From assembly GCF_003003355.1 (NCBI RefSeq), contig NZ_PVTQ01000022.1, forward strand, positions 1 to 48,168: DNA of 48,168 nucleotides, in the 5' to 3' direction. The DNA is from Donghicola tyrosinivorans. Its GTDB lineage: Bacteria > Pseudomonadota > Alphaproteobacteria > Rhodobacterales > Rhodobacteraceae. A model generated the notes under the pieces. It was not told where the DNA came from. It was given only the letters and a program-made list of their open reading frames with translations, and did not search any database. The position numbers were made by a program, and so were the translations under genes. Positions 6,802-15,325 of the stretch are shown piece after piece (position 1 is the first letter of the stretch; the number at the start of each line of letters is the position of its first letter).

Positions 6802-8448
6802 ATGGTGGATCGAGCAGATATCAACGTCGTCGACGATGCTGCGTGGGAACAGGCGGTTGCGCGGGAAGCTGTGATCCGCCGCCTTGCAAGCAAGGCGCCA
6901 CCTAATCGTGCCGAATTCCTAAAGGCCTGCCGCGATCTTGGTCTCAAGCGCTCTCGCCTGTACGAATTGATCTCAGCGTACAAGGCGCGCCCGGTCGCCA
7001 GTTCGTTGCTGGCGGCTCAGGTTGGGACACCGACGGGTCGCCGTCGGCTGCCTGACGAGATTGAAGCGGTGATTTCGGGGGCGATCGAGGAGTTCTACAA
7101 GTCCCTCCAGAAGCCGAGCATCAACGCCCTGCAAAAGGAGGTGCGCAGGCGGTGCAGTCAGAGGGGTTTGCGTCCCCCGTGCTGGACCACGCTGCGGGAC
7201 CGTGTGGCGGCGATAGATCCGGCGGAACTCATGGCGGCGCGTGAGGGCGCTAAAGCCTCTCGCCAGCGCCATCACCCGGTGTCAGGCAGCTATCATGTCG
7301 AACGGGCCTATGAGGTGGTTCAGATCGACCACACGTTGGTGGATGTCATCGTCGTGGACCGGGTTCATCGGAAGCCTTTGCAACGGCCCTGGCTGACCCT
7401 TGCTATCGACGTCGCCAGCCGCATGGTGGCAGGGTTCTATCTGACGCTGGAGCCGCCATCAGCCTTGTCGGTTGCACTGGCCATTCAGCACTTGGTGCAG
7501 CCCAAATTCGACTGGCTGGAGAGCTTGGGGATCGACGCAGACTGGCCCGCCGAGGGATTGCCGGAGACCATTCACGTCGACAATGCCAAGGAGTTCCGCT
7601 CAAAAGCGATGAAGCGGGGCGCCGAGGAGCACGGGATTTCGTTGCAGTATCGGCCGATAGGGGCGCCACATTACGGCGGTCACATCGAGCGGCTGATCGG
7701 CACGATGATGGGGGCGGTCCACCTGCTGCCGGGATCGACCTTCAGCAGCATCAAGGACCGCGGCGACTATGATTCCGTGGGCAAGTCGGCGATGACGCTC
7801 GACGAGCTGGAGCACTGGTTGGCGCTGGAAATCACCCGTTATCATGCCGAACGGCACCGCTCGCTCGGCATTCCGCCAGTCGCGGCCTGGAACGAGGCCT
7901 ATAGGCGGCGCGAGGCACCATTGCGCCGGCCTTACGATCCCGAGGGGTTCCGGATCGACTTCCTGCCGAGCACGGAACGCATGGTACGCCGCGATGGCAT
8001 CCATCTCTTCGGCCTGCGGTATTGGGACGATGTCCTGAGCCTCTGGGCTGGTAGGCAGGACCGGCAATTGCGCGTTTCCTACGATCCTCGCGACCTCTCC
8101 ACGGTCTTTGTCCGGAGCCCTCAGGGTCAGCGCTATGCTGTGCGGTTTGCGGACCTTCGCCATCCGTCGATCACCCTTGCGGAGCATCGTCGTGCGCAGG
8201 CGATCTTGCGCGAGCGTGGGCGCGCGCTCGAGGACGAAGACCTCATATTCGCGGTGATCGAGGAACAGCGCGCCCTTGTTGATGCGGCCAGCTTAAGGAC
8301 ACGGGAAGCCAGGCGGTTTTCCGAGCGACGGGACCGAGCGCTTGATGGGGTAGGAGCCTACGAGACTGAGGATGCCGACCCCGAGCCTAAGGAAAGCGAG
8401 AATGTGCTCCGGGACCACCCGGGGTTCGAAGTTGAGGAATGGTCGTGA
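6802..8448 (+). CDS. tniA: TniA/TnsB-type DDE transposase
   Basis: A 548-residue protein of the Mu/Tn7 TnsB retroviral-integrase-fold group. Helix-turn-helix regions lie near residues 35-60 and 85-130. The catalytic triad is Asp176 (VQIDHT), Asp260 (HVDNAKEF) and Glu296 (HIERLIG), with the 35-residue spacing expected of this group. A C-terminal Mu-type beta-barrel region follows (residues ~380-470). It catalyses strand transfer together with the TniB ATPase and the TniQ targeting factor. ATG 6802 was preferred over the TTG two codons upstream. The coding end overlaps tniB by 10 bases. Confidence 0.93.
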   Translation: MVDRADINVVDDAAWEQAVAREAVIRRLASKAPPNRAEFLKACRDLGLKRSRLYELISAYKARPVASSLLAAQVGTPTGRRRLPDEIEAVISGAIEEFYKSLQKPSINALQKEVRRRCSQRGLRPPCWTTLRDRVAAIDPAELMAAREGAKASRQRHHPVSGSYHVERAYEVVQIDHTLVDVIVVDRVHRKPLQRPWLTLAIDVASRMVAGFYLTLEPPSALSVALAIQHLVQPKFDWLESLGIDADWPAEGLPETIHVDNAKEFRSKAMKRGAEEHGISLQYRPIGAPHYGGHIERLIGTMMGAVHLLPGSTFSSIKDRGDYDSVGKSAMTLDELEHWLALEITRYHAERHRSLGIPPVAAWNEAYRRREAPLRRPYDPEGFRIDFLPSTERMVRRDGIHLFGLRYWDDVLSLWAGRQDRQLRVSYDPRDLSTVFVRSPQGQRYAVRFADLRHPSITLAEHRRAQAILRERGRALEDEDLIFAVIEEQRALVDAASLRTREARRFSERRDRALDGVGAYETEDADPEPKESENVLRDHPGFEVEEWS

Positions 8449-9377
8449 CTGTGGACAGCGCATTTGCACATGTCGATCAGGCCTACCGCCGGTTCGCGGC
8501 GCTGCCTGATGATGAGCGCATCGCCTGGATCCGCGCTGACCGCTGGATCGGTTTCGATCAGTCAGGGGCCGCTCTGGCACGTCTGGAGAACCTGCTGACC
8601 TATCCACCGCGTGACCGGATGCCATGCCTGCTGATCTACGGTGACACCGGCATGGGTAAAACCAAGATTGTCCGCAAGTTTGAACGTGACCACCCGCCGA
8701 AGTTCAGCCAGATCACCGGCGTTGACCACCGCCCGGTAGTTGTCGCGCAGGTGCCATCCGAACCCATCGAGCGCGATCTTTACCGCGAACTTCTGGCCAG
8801 CATGGGCGCACCGGCGATGACAGGCGGCACGCTCGCCCGTGAGAAGGATATCTGCCGGTCGCTGCTGCGAACCGTGGGGGCGAAGATGATCATTCTTGAC
8901 GAGGTGAACGGCATGCTGGCCGGCACCTTCCGGCAACAGCGGATTTTTCTCAATGCGATCCGGTTTTTGGCCAATGACCTTCGAATTCCACTGGTGTGTG
9001 CCGGCACGGATCTGGCACGGCAGGCACTGCTGACCGATGCACAACTGGCCGAGCGCTTCGAGGCGCTCCATCTCAAGCCCTGGCAGAACGATGTCGCCTT
9101 CGCGGGGCTCCTGAAAAGCTTCGAACGCATCCTGCCCTTGCGCGAGCCCTCCGATCTGATCAGCGGAGAGGCCCGAGAGCGGATTCACAAGCTGACCTCC
9201 GGCGTGACGGCGCGCATCTTCCGCCTGATCGAGACGGCGGCGGAAGATGCGGTCCGGTCGGGCAAGGAGCGCCTCGACGCGGAAAGTTTCGGCGACAATC
9301 TGGTGCTGCCGCTGGTTTCGATGACCCAGACTGCTCGGCGGCGGGGCAAGCCCGTGCAACAACGGGTCGGGGCATGA
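8439..9377 (+). CDS. tniB: TniB/TnsC-type AAA+ ATPase of the transposon
   Basis: A 312-residue ATPase. Walker A reads GDTGMGKTK at about residues 67-75 and Walker B IILDEVNGML at about residues 150-159. A sensor-like segment follows (VCAGTDLARQALL). TniB selects targets and activates the transposase in Tn5053-like elements. It overlaps tniA at its start and tniQ at its end (ATGA), indicating one translationally coupled operon. Confidence 0.93.
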   Translation: MVVTVDSAFAHVDQAYRRFAALPDDERIAWIRADRWIGFDQSGAALARLENLLTYPPRDRMPCLLIYGDTGMGKTKIVRKFERDHPPKFSQITGVDHRPVVVAQVPSEPIERDLYRELLASMGAPAMTGGTLAREKDICRSLLRTVGAKMIILDEVNGMLAGTFRQQRIFLNAIRFLANDLRIPLVCAGTDLARQALLTDAQLAERFEALHLKPWQNDVAFAGLLKSFERILPLREPSDLISGEARERIHKLTSGVTARIFRLIETAAEDAVRSGKERLDAESFGDNLVLPLVSMTQTARRRGKPVQQRVGA

Positions 9378-10432
9378 TGGTTTCGGCCCGACTGCCCGTC
9401 GCGCCGCGTCCGTTCCGGGACGAACTGCTCTCGTCCTGGATGGCGCGGGTTGCCGCGCGCTACGGGGCGGAGCCCCTTGAGCTGATGGTGTACCTGGCGG
9501 GGCAGGGGGGTAGGGACGCAGGCGCGCGGCAGGTTGACGATGTGGCGCCGGATATGGGGCTGCTCATGCTTTGGACGAAGGCCTGCAGGATCGATCCGGA
9601 ACGGCTTCGTCGCAGGTCGCTGGCGTCCCGATATCCTGCTCAGCCGCGGGATTGGTGTCTGACCGAGACTGTGCCGGTCTGCCTTGCCTGCTTCGATGCG
9701 GATGTTGCTGCCGGTCGCGATGCCTATCTGCGAGGGCATTGGCGATTGACGGAGCAGGTGGTTTGCCCGGTACACCGAACCATGCTCCTGGATCGCTGCC
9801 CCACTTGTCGCGGTCACCTGAGGCTTTCCCTTCGCATGTTGAATGGCCTGCTGCGTCCCTTCTGCCGCAAGTGCGACGCCGTTCTGACTGGTGGGGGAGG
9901 GGAGGCAGAGGACCCTTTGAAGTTGGATTTTGCCGCAGGTGTCCTCGATCTCCAACGCCAGATCAGCGAAATCGTCAGAGGGGACACCGGCCATCTCGAT
10001 CGACTCGAGTATGCAATTCGCACTCTGTGGGCGCCGCTCGACCGCGACGGGGCGGCCCGGCCCGTCCTCGCGCTCTGGTACGACGAACCGGGTTGGAATT
10101 GTCCCTACGAGGCCCGTGCGGCCGTCGGTCGGTCCGCACCTCTTCAGCACCTATCAGTGCGCTGGCGGGCTCTGACGCTGGTGATACTGCATGATCTCTT
10201 TGGAGCAGATCTGGTGCCCGGTGCGGTCCTGCCGGAGGCTGCCCTCGTCCTGTTCCGGCGTGCCGCCCCATTGCCGTGGCTCACGGATGGGCAGGATCTA
10301 AGGAAAGGCAAAGGAAAGCGCACGATTGACGCTGGAGCGGAACGAGTCCACAGATTGAGCAAGAGGCCCGTCCACCGGTCAAATGGAAATTTCCTCGACG
10401 AGAGAGGCGATTTCGGCCGAATCCACCCATGA
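9374..10432 (+). CDS. tniQ: TniQ/TnsD-type targeting protein
   Basis: A 352-residue protein with the TniQ N-terminal pattern (PRPFRDELLSSWMARVAARYG) and two zinc-binding clusters: CLACF with a downstream CPVH, and CPTCRG with FCRKC. TniQ proteins direct target choice. The start ATG 9374 overlaps the tniB stop by four bases. The C-terminal coding end runs into the transposon's right inverted repeat, whose tip lies 13 bases beyond the stop codon. It belongs to the tniABQ set and is not linked to the Cas operon. Confidence 0.9.
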   Translation: MMVSARLPVAPRPFRDELLSSWMARVAARYGAEPLELMVYLAGQGGRDAGARQVDDVAPDMGLLMLWTKACRIDPERLRRRSLASRYPAQPRDWCLTETVPVCLACFDADVAAGRDAYLRGHWRLTEQVVCPVHRTMLLDRCPTCRGHLRLSLRMLNGLLRPFCRKCDAVLTGGGGEAEDPLKLDFAAGVLDLQRQISEIVRGDTGHLDRLEYAIRTLWAPLDRDGAARPVLALWYDEPGWNCPYEARAAVGRSAPLQHLSVRWRALTLVILHDLFGADLVPGAVLPEAALVLFRRAAPLPWLTDGQDLRKGKGKRTIDAGAERVHRLSKRPVHRSNGNFLDERGDFGRIHP

Positions 10433-10470
10433 AACTAAAACGACACTGCCCCCTCCGGCATCAGACCCCA

Positions 10471-10503
10471 TTATGTCCGATAATGCAAACTTATTGGACA
10501 TAA
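10471..10503. promoter_or_regulatory. Xer/dif-like recombination core site
   Basis: Two 13-bp inverted arms, TTATGTCCGATAA and TTATTGGACATAA (one mismatch), flank a 7-bp spacer TGCAAAC. This is the geometry of a tyrosine-recombinase core site, with inner arm ends ATAA and TTAT as in dif sites. It lies outside the transposon's right end, about 57 bases before the DUF1403 gene. A related half, GTTTCATTATCGGACATAA, lies at 6759-6777. It could equally be an operator for the divergent genes, as no cleavage data exist here. Confidence 0.5.
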
Positions 10504-10559
10504 ACGATCTTTGCAAGAAGGGGCGCTTATCGTCTATATTTCTAGTATAAAGCGCCGCC

Positions 10560-11462
10560 ATGAGTTACGGTTTATCTATGCCTTACCCTCGCTCTGATCT
10601 TCTCAGTGACCCAGATTTGCTCCCCAGACTGCCGACCTGGGTGATCTCTGCGCGTGCGGAAACCCTTGAAGATGCGGCATTTCTTTCCGGCGCCGCGTTG
10701 AGTCACTTACAGCGTGCGCTGGGACGCGCTGACGTGCCCCAAGCTCTCTTGGGGGATCGTCTGGCTTTGCGCGCGGCGGAGGCCTGTGTGGTCTTTTCCG
10801 GACGTCCGGAGCGGGCAGGAGATTTGCGCGATGCGATCCATCTTATACGGCCAGGAGATTTGCCAGGACCCGCGGGTGAAACCTACCTTGCCTGGCGCCG
10901 CGCGGTGGAGCGGCCCGTATCGGTCAAAGCCTTGAAACGGGCTTTGACAGCAACAGACCCAGACCAGATCGCCCCGTGGCTGGATGCGGGACAGGGCGCA
11001 CCGGTGACACGGGCTGCGATGGTGCTGGAGGCCGTACTAACAGACGCGCCGCGGGCTGAGGTGCCAGCGCTGATCCTCGCCGATGCGGCCCTGTCGCAGG
11101 CCCTTGGCTGGGGTCATCTCGTGCCCCTGCTTGCTTCCGGCCTGAAACGCGCCGATCTGAGGAAGCAAGGTGAGGACCTGCGCCTGGCCTGTCATCGCGC
11201 GGTGGTGGCGTCGACCATAGAGGCCGTCTGGCTGGCTGGGGAGGTCATGCGACGGGCCACGCACCTAAAATCCGTTGCCCCGAAACTCAGGGCTAAAGCA
11301 GCGGGGGAGGCGGTTGAGATGTTTCTGACCCGCGATGCGGTGGCACCGGCCAATTTGCCGATGCCGGATCGCGCCGCGCGGCGGCTGTGTGACCGGTTGG
11401 TCGATCTTGGTGCTATTCGGGAACTCACCGGCCGTGAGACCTTCCGACTCTACGGGGTGTAA
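10560..11462 (+). CDS. DUF1403 family protein
   Basis: A 300-residue, mostly helical, Ala/Leu/Arg-rich protein without signal peptide or membrane segments. It starts at ATG 10560, with an alternative ATG at 10578. I recognise it as DUF1403, a family seen on alphaproteobacterial plasmids beside a tyrosine recombinase and an ScpB-like gene. Biochemical function is unknown. The gene pairs with scpB, whose start codon lies one base after its stop, so both are probably co-transcribed from a promoter close to the dif-like site. The neighbourhood suggests a role in plasmid maintenance or segregation, which is inference. Confidence 0.75.
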   Translation: MSYGLSMPYPRSDLLSDPDLLPRLPTWVISARAETLEDAAFLSGAALSHLQRALGRADVPQALLGDRLALRAAEACVVFSGRPERAGDLRDAIHLIRPGDLPGPAGETYLAWRRAVERPVSVKALKRALTATDPDQIAPWLDAGQGAPVTRAAMVLEAVLTDAPRAEVPALILADAALSQALGWGHLVPLLASGLKRADLRKQGEDLRLACHRAVVASTIEAVWLAGEVMRRATHLKSVAPKLRAKAAGEAVEMFLTRDAVAPANLPMPDRAARRLCDRLVDLGAIRELTGRETFRLYGV

Positions 11463-11463
11463 C

Positions 11464-12066
11464 ATGACGAAGAGCAAACCTGAGGAGCCGTTGGATCGCG
11501 AGCTTTCTGAACTGCCGCCCGATTTGCGCTGGCGGGAATGGATGCGCCGAATTGAGGCGGTGCTCTTTGCCTCTGCTTCGCCAGTGCCGCGCGAGGATCT
11601 TGCCCGGATTGTGGGGCAGGGGGCTTCAGTCGACCTGCTGGTCGAGGACCTCAGGGCCGATCTGGAGGGGCGGGCGTTTGAAGTTGCGCAGGTCGCCGGC
11701 GGTTGGATGTTTCGGACGCGGCCGGTCTATGCGCCTGCCATTCGCGCTGCAGCGGATGTTGGCGTGCAGGTTTTGGATCTGAGTGAATTCGAAGTCGCGG
11801 TTCTCGGGGCGATCGCCTACCATCAACCAATCACCCGTGACGGGCTCAAAGATATCTTCGGCAAGGAAATCAGCCGGGACCTGATTGGCCGGCTGCACGC
11901 GCAGAACCTGATCGGGACGGGGCCACGGTCCCCGCGTCGCGGTGCGCCATACACCTATGTAACCACGGAGAAGTTCCTCGCGGTGTTCGATTTGGAGACA
12001 TTGCAAGATTTGCCCGATCGGGAGCAGCTGATGGATGCTGGTTTTGATGGCGGGGCATTGGGATAG
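11464..12066 (+). CDS. scpB: ScpB-like winged-helix protein (SMC-ScpAB family)
   Basis: A 200-residue protein beginning at ATG 11464. It shows the ScpB pattern of two winged-helix domains: RRIEAVLFASASPVPREDLARIVG near the N-terminus, then FEVAQVAGGWMFRTRP, and LSEFEVAVLGAIAYHQPITR followed by GRLHAQNLIGTGPRSPRRGAPYTYVTTEKFL. Chromosomal ScpB works with ScpA and SMC in condensation. No smc or scpA is seen here, so this plasmid copy may act alone, recruit host SMC, or serve as a regulator. It is coupled to DUF1403. Confidence 0.85.
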   Translation: MTKSKPEEPLDRELSELPPDLRWREWMRRIEAVLFASASPVPREDLARIVGQGASVDLLVEDLRADLEGRAFEVAQVAGGWMFRTRPVYAPAIRAAADVGVQVLDLSEFEVAVLGAIAYHQPITRDGLKDIFGKEISRDLIGRLHAQNLIGTGPRSPRRGAPYTYVTTEKFLAVFDLETLQDLPDREQLMDAGFDGGALG

Positions 12067-12606
12067 CGGGCGAATAGTGAGGGCTGCCGAAACCTTGAGA
12101 TCCTGAAAATGTACTATGCCGTGGGCAAGCACTGCCACGTGCTTGTGACCAAGTGAAGGCTCGGCCAAGACAACAAAGCTGTGCTAAGTTTTCGCATTGT
12201 GCCTTTAATTGTAGTATTGCACCCTTAGTTGCCAGACAGGTCGAACCTGTGGGCAAGACGCTCCACATTTGTCGCTCTTCTATGAAGTTTGCCTTTATTC
12301 GAGGCGTGTAATGTTGAGTGACCGCCAGCGAAGCAGTATTTGGAAATACTGTAATTAAGGGTGTAAAATTGTCCTTAAACGCGATAAATCCGCAGAGTCT
12401 GATTGATTAGGGAACGGTCGAGGCCGCGCGCGGACAGTTTAAGCTCGAGGCGCTCAAGCGGGAAGCAGCCGTGCCGAAGGAATGGGACGCAGCGCTCGAA
12501 CAGCAGGAGGATTTCATTGCGGATTTGTTGGGTGGGCAATGACGTGACGGTCCTTTTAACCTACAATGGTTCGGGTATATCTTTTGGGTCTGGAAGGTAG
12601 TTTGTT
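12067..12606. other. Intergenic region with a C-terminal gene remnant
   Basis: No complete gene is visible in 540 bases. Positions 12411-12542 on the plus strand encode 43 residues ending in EQQEDFIADLLGGQ, with coding-like composition but an in-frame TAG directly in front and no start. It is probably the tail of a lost gene, not assignable to a family. The preceding part (about 12180-12400) is AT-richer and without evident structure. Confidence 0.4.
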
Positions 12607-14007
12607 TTGAGAGTTGAGGCCGCGGAAAATCCAAAGCATGATCCGATCGAAGGTGTCTCTTTGGACGACGCTCGCTCGGTTCTTCGGTCCGCGACGCCTG
12701 GTGGTGGAATTGGTCTGGAAGAAGTCATTCGCACGTTCGACTGCGACGCGCTTCATGCTGATGAGATTCTACGGGCGTTGGCCGTGGCTGGCTACATCGA
12801 ACCATCGGATGTCCGAGGACAGCTCCTATCCTGGACACTTACGCCAAATGGCAATCGGCTGGCCTTGGAAAAGAAGCGAAAACGTATCGATCCTGAAAAG
12901 GTCAATGCTACTGTCTTAGAGCTGATTAGGCGTGCGAAGATCATCAATTCGGACCCTGATCGTCTGCAACGTATCACCTTGAAGTTATTTGGCAGCGCCT
13001 TGGAGGAGCGGGACGACTACGGTGATGTCGATGTTTCCATCAACTTTCACCGACGCCAATTGCCAGTGGAAGAACGTGAGCGCATAGAAGCTGGGTTACG
13101 GACACGCCAAAGCGACCATGATCGCCAGACGGTGATGGGACTGGTCATGGGGGCTGAGCTGCAGGACACTCGCGAGATCCGGGCCGTGCTCAAGAAAGGT
13201 TTGCCGTACCTATCGCTGATGCGTGATGATCCTATGGAGCTTGGGATTCCGTTCCGCTGGCTGGTTGATCACGATATCGACATGGACGCAGCGCGCGACG
13301 TTGCTGAGACCACCTTCAGGCCCAACGCGCCATCTCTCTTCGAGCAGACCACACGAGAGCTTCCGCCGGTTAGCCTCATGAAAGCGCGCTATCGGGAGAT
13401 GGCCCCTATGACGAAGGTCTCTGTGGAAGGCCTCCACATCGGCATGGAGGATGCCCCTCGGCTCGAAGAGGCTTTGTGGTCTCCTTGGGTGACAGACGAA
13501 GGTGACCTAGTTCCGAACGATGCGAGAGACGATCCATGTGTTCGGTTCGCGGGGTTTCAGCACCTTTGCCCAATCTGGAAGGAGCAGATTGGCGGTGTAC
13601 TGATGCTGAAACGAGCCCTGGAGTGGTGCGATCAGAACAAGGTTTGGCTGCGTGATCTCGTACCGATGGTCTCGATTTCACGAGGGAACAGGTGCAACGT
13701 TATCCGTCTCGGGGTGGTTGGCCAACTGATCTATTTCGAAGTCGGACCTACTGTTCAAAAGGGTAGTTTGATGCCGATTAACCGAACCCGTGTTTCCAAA
13801 ATCGACTTGGCAGGTGCCTATGCCGTGGCACGCGCACTATCCAAAATGTACTTTGAGGCGAGATGCGCGAAGTTGGCAGCCTGTTCCGCGACAGTATTCC
13901 TGCCCTCGGTTGAACTGGAACGGCTGCCAGATTTTCCAAGTCTGGCTAGAACTGGTAATTTCAAGGAGGGCGGATTTGCCGGGCTTGTGAGGGCGGAGTT
14001 GAGATAG
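12607..14007 (+). CDS. Winged-helix/nucleotidyltransferase-fold protein of unknown function
   Basis: A 466-residue protein. An N-terminal winged-helix-like region (about residues 15-85) is followed by a minimal nucleotidyltransferase motif, LKLFGSALEERDDYGDVDVSI (about residues 125-145). This is the GS...DxD signature of Pol-beta-type enzymes. The remaining ~300 residues show no family I recognise. The only start possible after an in-frame TAG at 12598-12600 is TTG 12607, behind GGAAGG. The stop overlaps the remains of a tniB gene, which suggests it was once part of a mobile element. A defence or regulatory role is possible but not shown. Confidence 0.6.
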   Translation: MRVEAAENPKHDPIEGVSLDDARSVLRSATPGGGIGLEEVIRTFDCDALHADEILRALAVAGYIEPSDVRGQLLSWTLTPNGNRLALEKKRKRIDPEKVNATVLELIRRAKIINSDPDRLQRITLKLFGSALEERDDYGDVDVSINFHRRQLPVEERERIEAGLRTRQSDHDRQTVMGLVMGAELQDTREIRAVLKKGLPYLSLMRDDPMELGIPFRWLVDHDIDMDAARDVAETTFRPNAPSLFEQTTRELPPVSLMKARYREMAPMTKVSVEGLHIGMEDAPRLEEALWSPWVTDEGDLVPNDARDDPCVRFAGFQHLCPIWKEQIGGVLMLKRALEWCDQNKVWLRDLVPMVSISRGNRCNVIRLGVVGQLIYFEVGPTVQKGSLMPINRTRVSKIDLAGAYAVARALSKMYFEARCAKLAACSATVFLPSVELERLPDFPSLARTGNFKEGGFAGLVRAELR

Positions 14008-14516
14008 ATGGCGCGCTTCCGGTATAGGCAAGACAATGATCGCCAAGCGCATGGCGAGCAAATATCCGGCACAGTACAATGCTGAACTGGGTGCCACGAA
14101 GACACCCATACTGCCGGTTCAGGCTCCGCCCGCTCCGGATGAAAGCCGGTTCTATCAGCACATCTTGGCAACGATCGGGGCGCTGATGTGGGGCCGTCAT
14201 GCCGTATCCGAACTCGAGGTGCGCGCGCTCAGTCATCTTCGGGACATGGACCTTAGGATGTTGATGATCGACGAGGTGCACAATCTGCTTGCTGGCAGCT
14301 ATCGGGAGCAACGCCGCTTTCTGATCATGCTCCGGTTCCTCGCCAACGATCTCTGTGTCTCACTCGTCGTCTTTGGTGTGAACGAAGCCCTAGATGCGGT
14401 TCGAGGAGATGACCATTTGGCCCGACGTCTGGACGAACACTATCTTCCGCTTTGGGAGGATGATGTGGAGTTCTCCCGGCTAATCCAGACACTGATTGCC
14501 GCGATGGCGCTCGAAC
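14003..14516 (+). pseudogene. Truncated second tniB (AAA+ ATPase) gene
   Basis: The frame begins right after a stop at 14000-14002 and at once reads the end of a Walker A motif (SGIGKTMIAKR). Next come a Walker B (MLMIDEVHNLLAG), RFLIMLRFLANDL and VVFGVNEALDAV, all typical of TniB/TnsC. The N-terminal ~60 residues are missing, and the 3' end is cut by the IS6 copy at 14517. It is not a duplicate of the intact tniB at 8439, since the sequence differs clearly, so it comes from another transposon. Confidence 0.8.
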
Positions 14517-15325
14517 GGCTTTGTCAGTTTGCCTGGCCTTGGGTGCTACGATCTGCCAACACGGTTTTCAGGCGACCAGATCTGCGGCGTAGTCGGCCCA
14601 AAGGCTGAACGCGTCGGACCTCGCATGGCGGTATGACCGGGCGGAGAGGCGATGGCGTTTCGGGCGGAACAAAGTGGCGATCTGGTTGTGGGCTGAGAGG
14701 ATTCGCTGCACCTGACCCCGGGGACTTGAAGCGTCCCATGATCTTCTCTCGTCAACGGGTGTGCCGATGCGAAGCTTCGCTCGATTGTTCAACCCCTTGT
14801 GCTGGCGATGTTCGATCCCGGGAGCGATCTCGGCTTTGGCCGCCGCGTAGGAGCCGAGCTTGTCCGTGACCAGCCCGCGCGGCTGGCCCCAGCACCTGAA
14901 CAGCTTTCGAAAGAAGCGTTTGGCTGCGCTCGTGTGCCGACGCGACTGAACCAGGATATCCAGCACATCGCCATTGGCGTCGACCGCCCTCCGGAGCCAG
15001 TGCTTCTTGCCCTTGAACTAGATGACGATTTCGTTGAGATGCCATTTGTCCGCCGGAGCGGGGCGCTCGCGACGGATCCGAGCAGCGATCTGCCCGCCAA
15101 AGCGCGCGACCTAGTCCCGCACGATCTCGTAGGAAACCCGGATCCCACGTGAGGCAAGCAGATCTTCGACGTCCCGGAGGCTGAGAGCAAACCGATGATA
15201 GGCCCAGACGGCGTAGCCGATCACGGAGCGCGGAAATCGTAAGCCCTTGATACAGGACAGGTCGGATAGATTCAGCATGGCCCTTCGCCATCCGGCGATC
15301 GGGCTGTCTGCAACCTGACACAGCC
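14517..15325 (-). mobile_element. Decayed IS6-family element, 809 bp
   Basis: The ends are GGCTTTGTCAGTTTGC at 14517 and, read on the minus strand from 15325, GGCTGTGTCAGGTTGC (14 of 16 match). The length equals that of the IS6 copy at 174-983. No 8-bp target duplication is seen (GCTCGAAC and CCTTCGCC). The transposase inside is heavily damaged. The insertion cut the tniB remnant. Confidence 0.8.
14568..15278 (-). pseudogene. IS6-family transposase, multiply disabled
   Basis: From ATG 15278 the frame reads MLNLSDLSCIKGLRFPRSV and follows IS6 transposases. Two amber codons interrupt it: one at 15111-15113, replacing Trp of RDWVARFG, and one at 15018-15020. The first catalytic Asp (WHLDE in relatives) is Asn here (codon 15033-15035). 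Around the catalytic Glu the frame shifts and then returns near the C-terminus (FRPKRHRLSARSYRHAR). At least four independent lesions mark this as an old copy compared with the one at 221-930. Confidence 0.85.

Larger units (their letters stand above)
6681..10445 (+). mobile_element. tniABQ transposon (Tn5053/Tn7-like), about 3.8 kb
   Basis: The left end reads TGTCGTTCTTGTTCCATGAG from 6681. The right end, read on the minus strand from 10445, is TGTCGTTTTAGTTTCATGGG. The first 24 bases of the two ends agree at all but five positions. Both ends hold internal repeats of the same motif (left 6685-6704, 6734-6753, 6752-6772; right 10371-10390, 10422-10445), as expected of multiple transposase binding sites in this group. 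Only tniA, tniB and tniQ lie inside: no cargo and no tniR resolvase. The 5-bp flanks (ATAAA and CTGCC) do not match, so either the ends are slightly off or a flank was rearranged. Confidence 0.7.
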
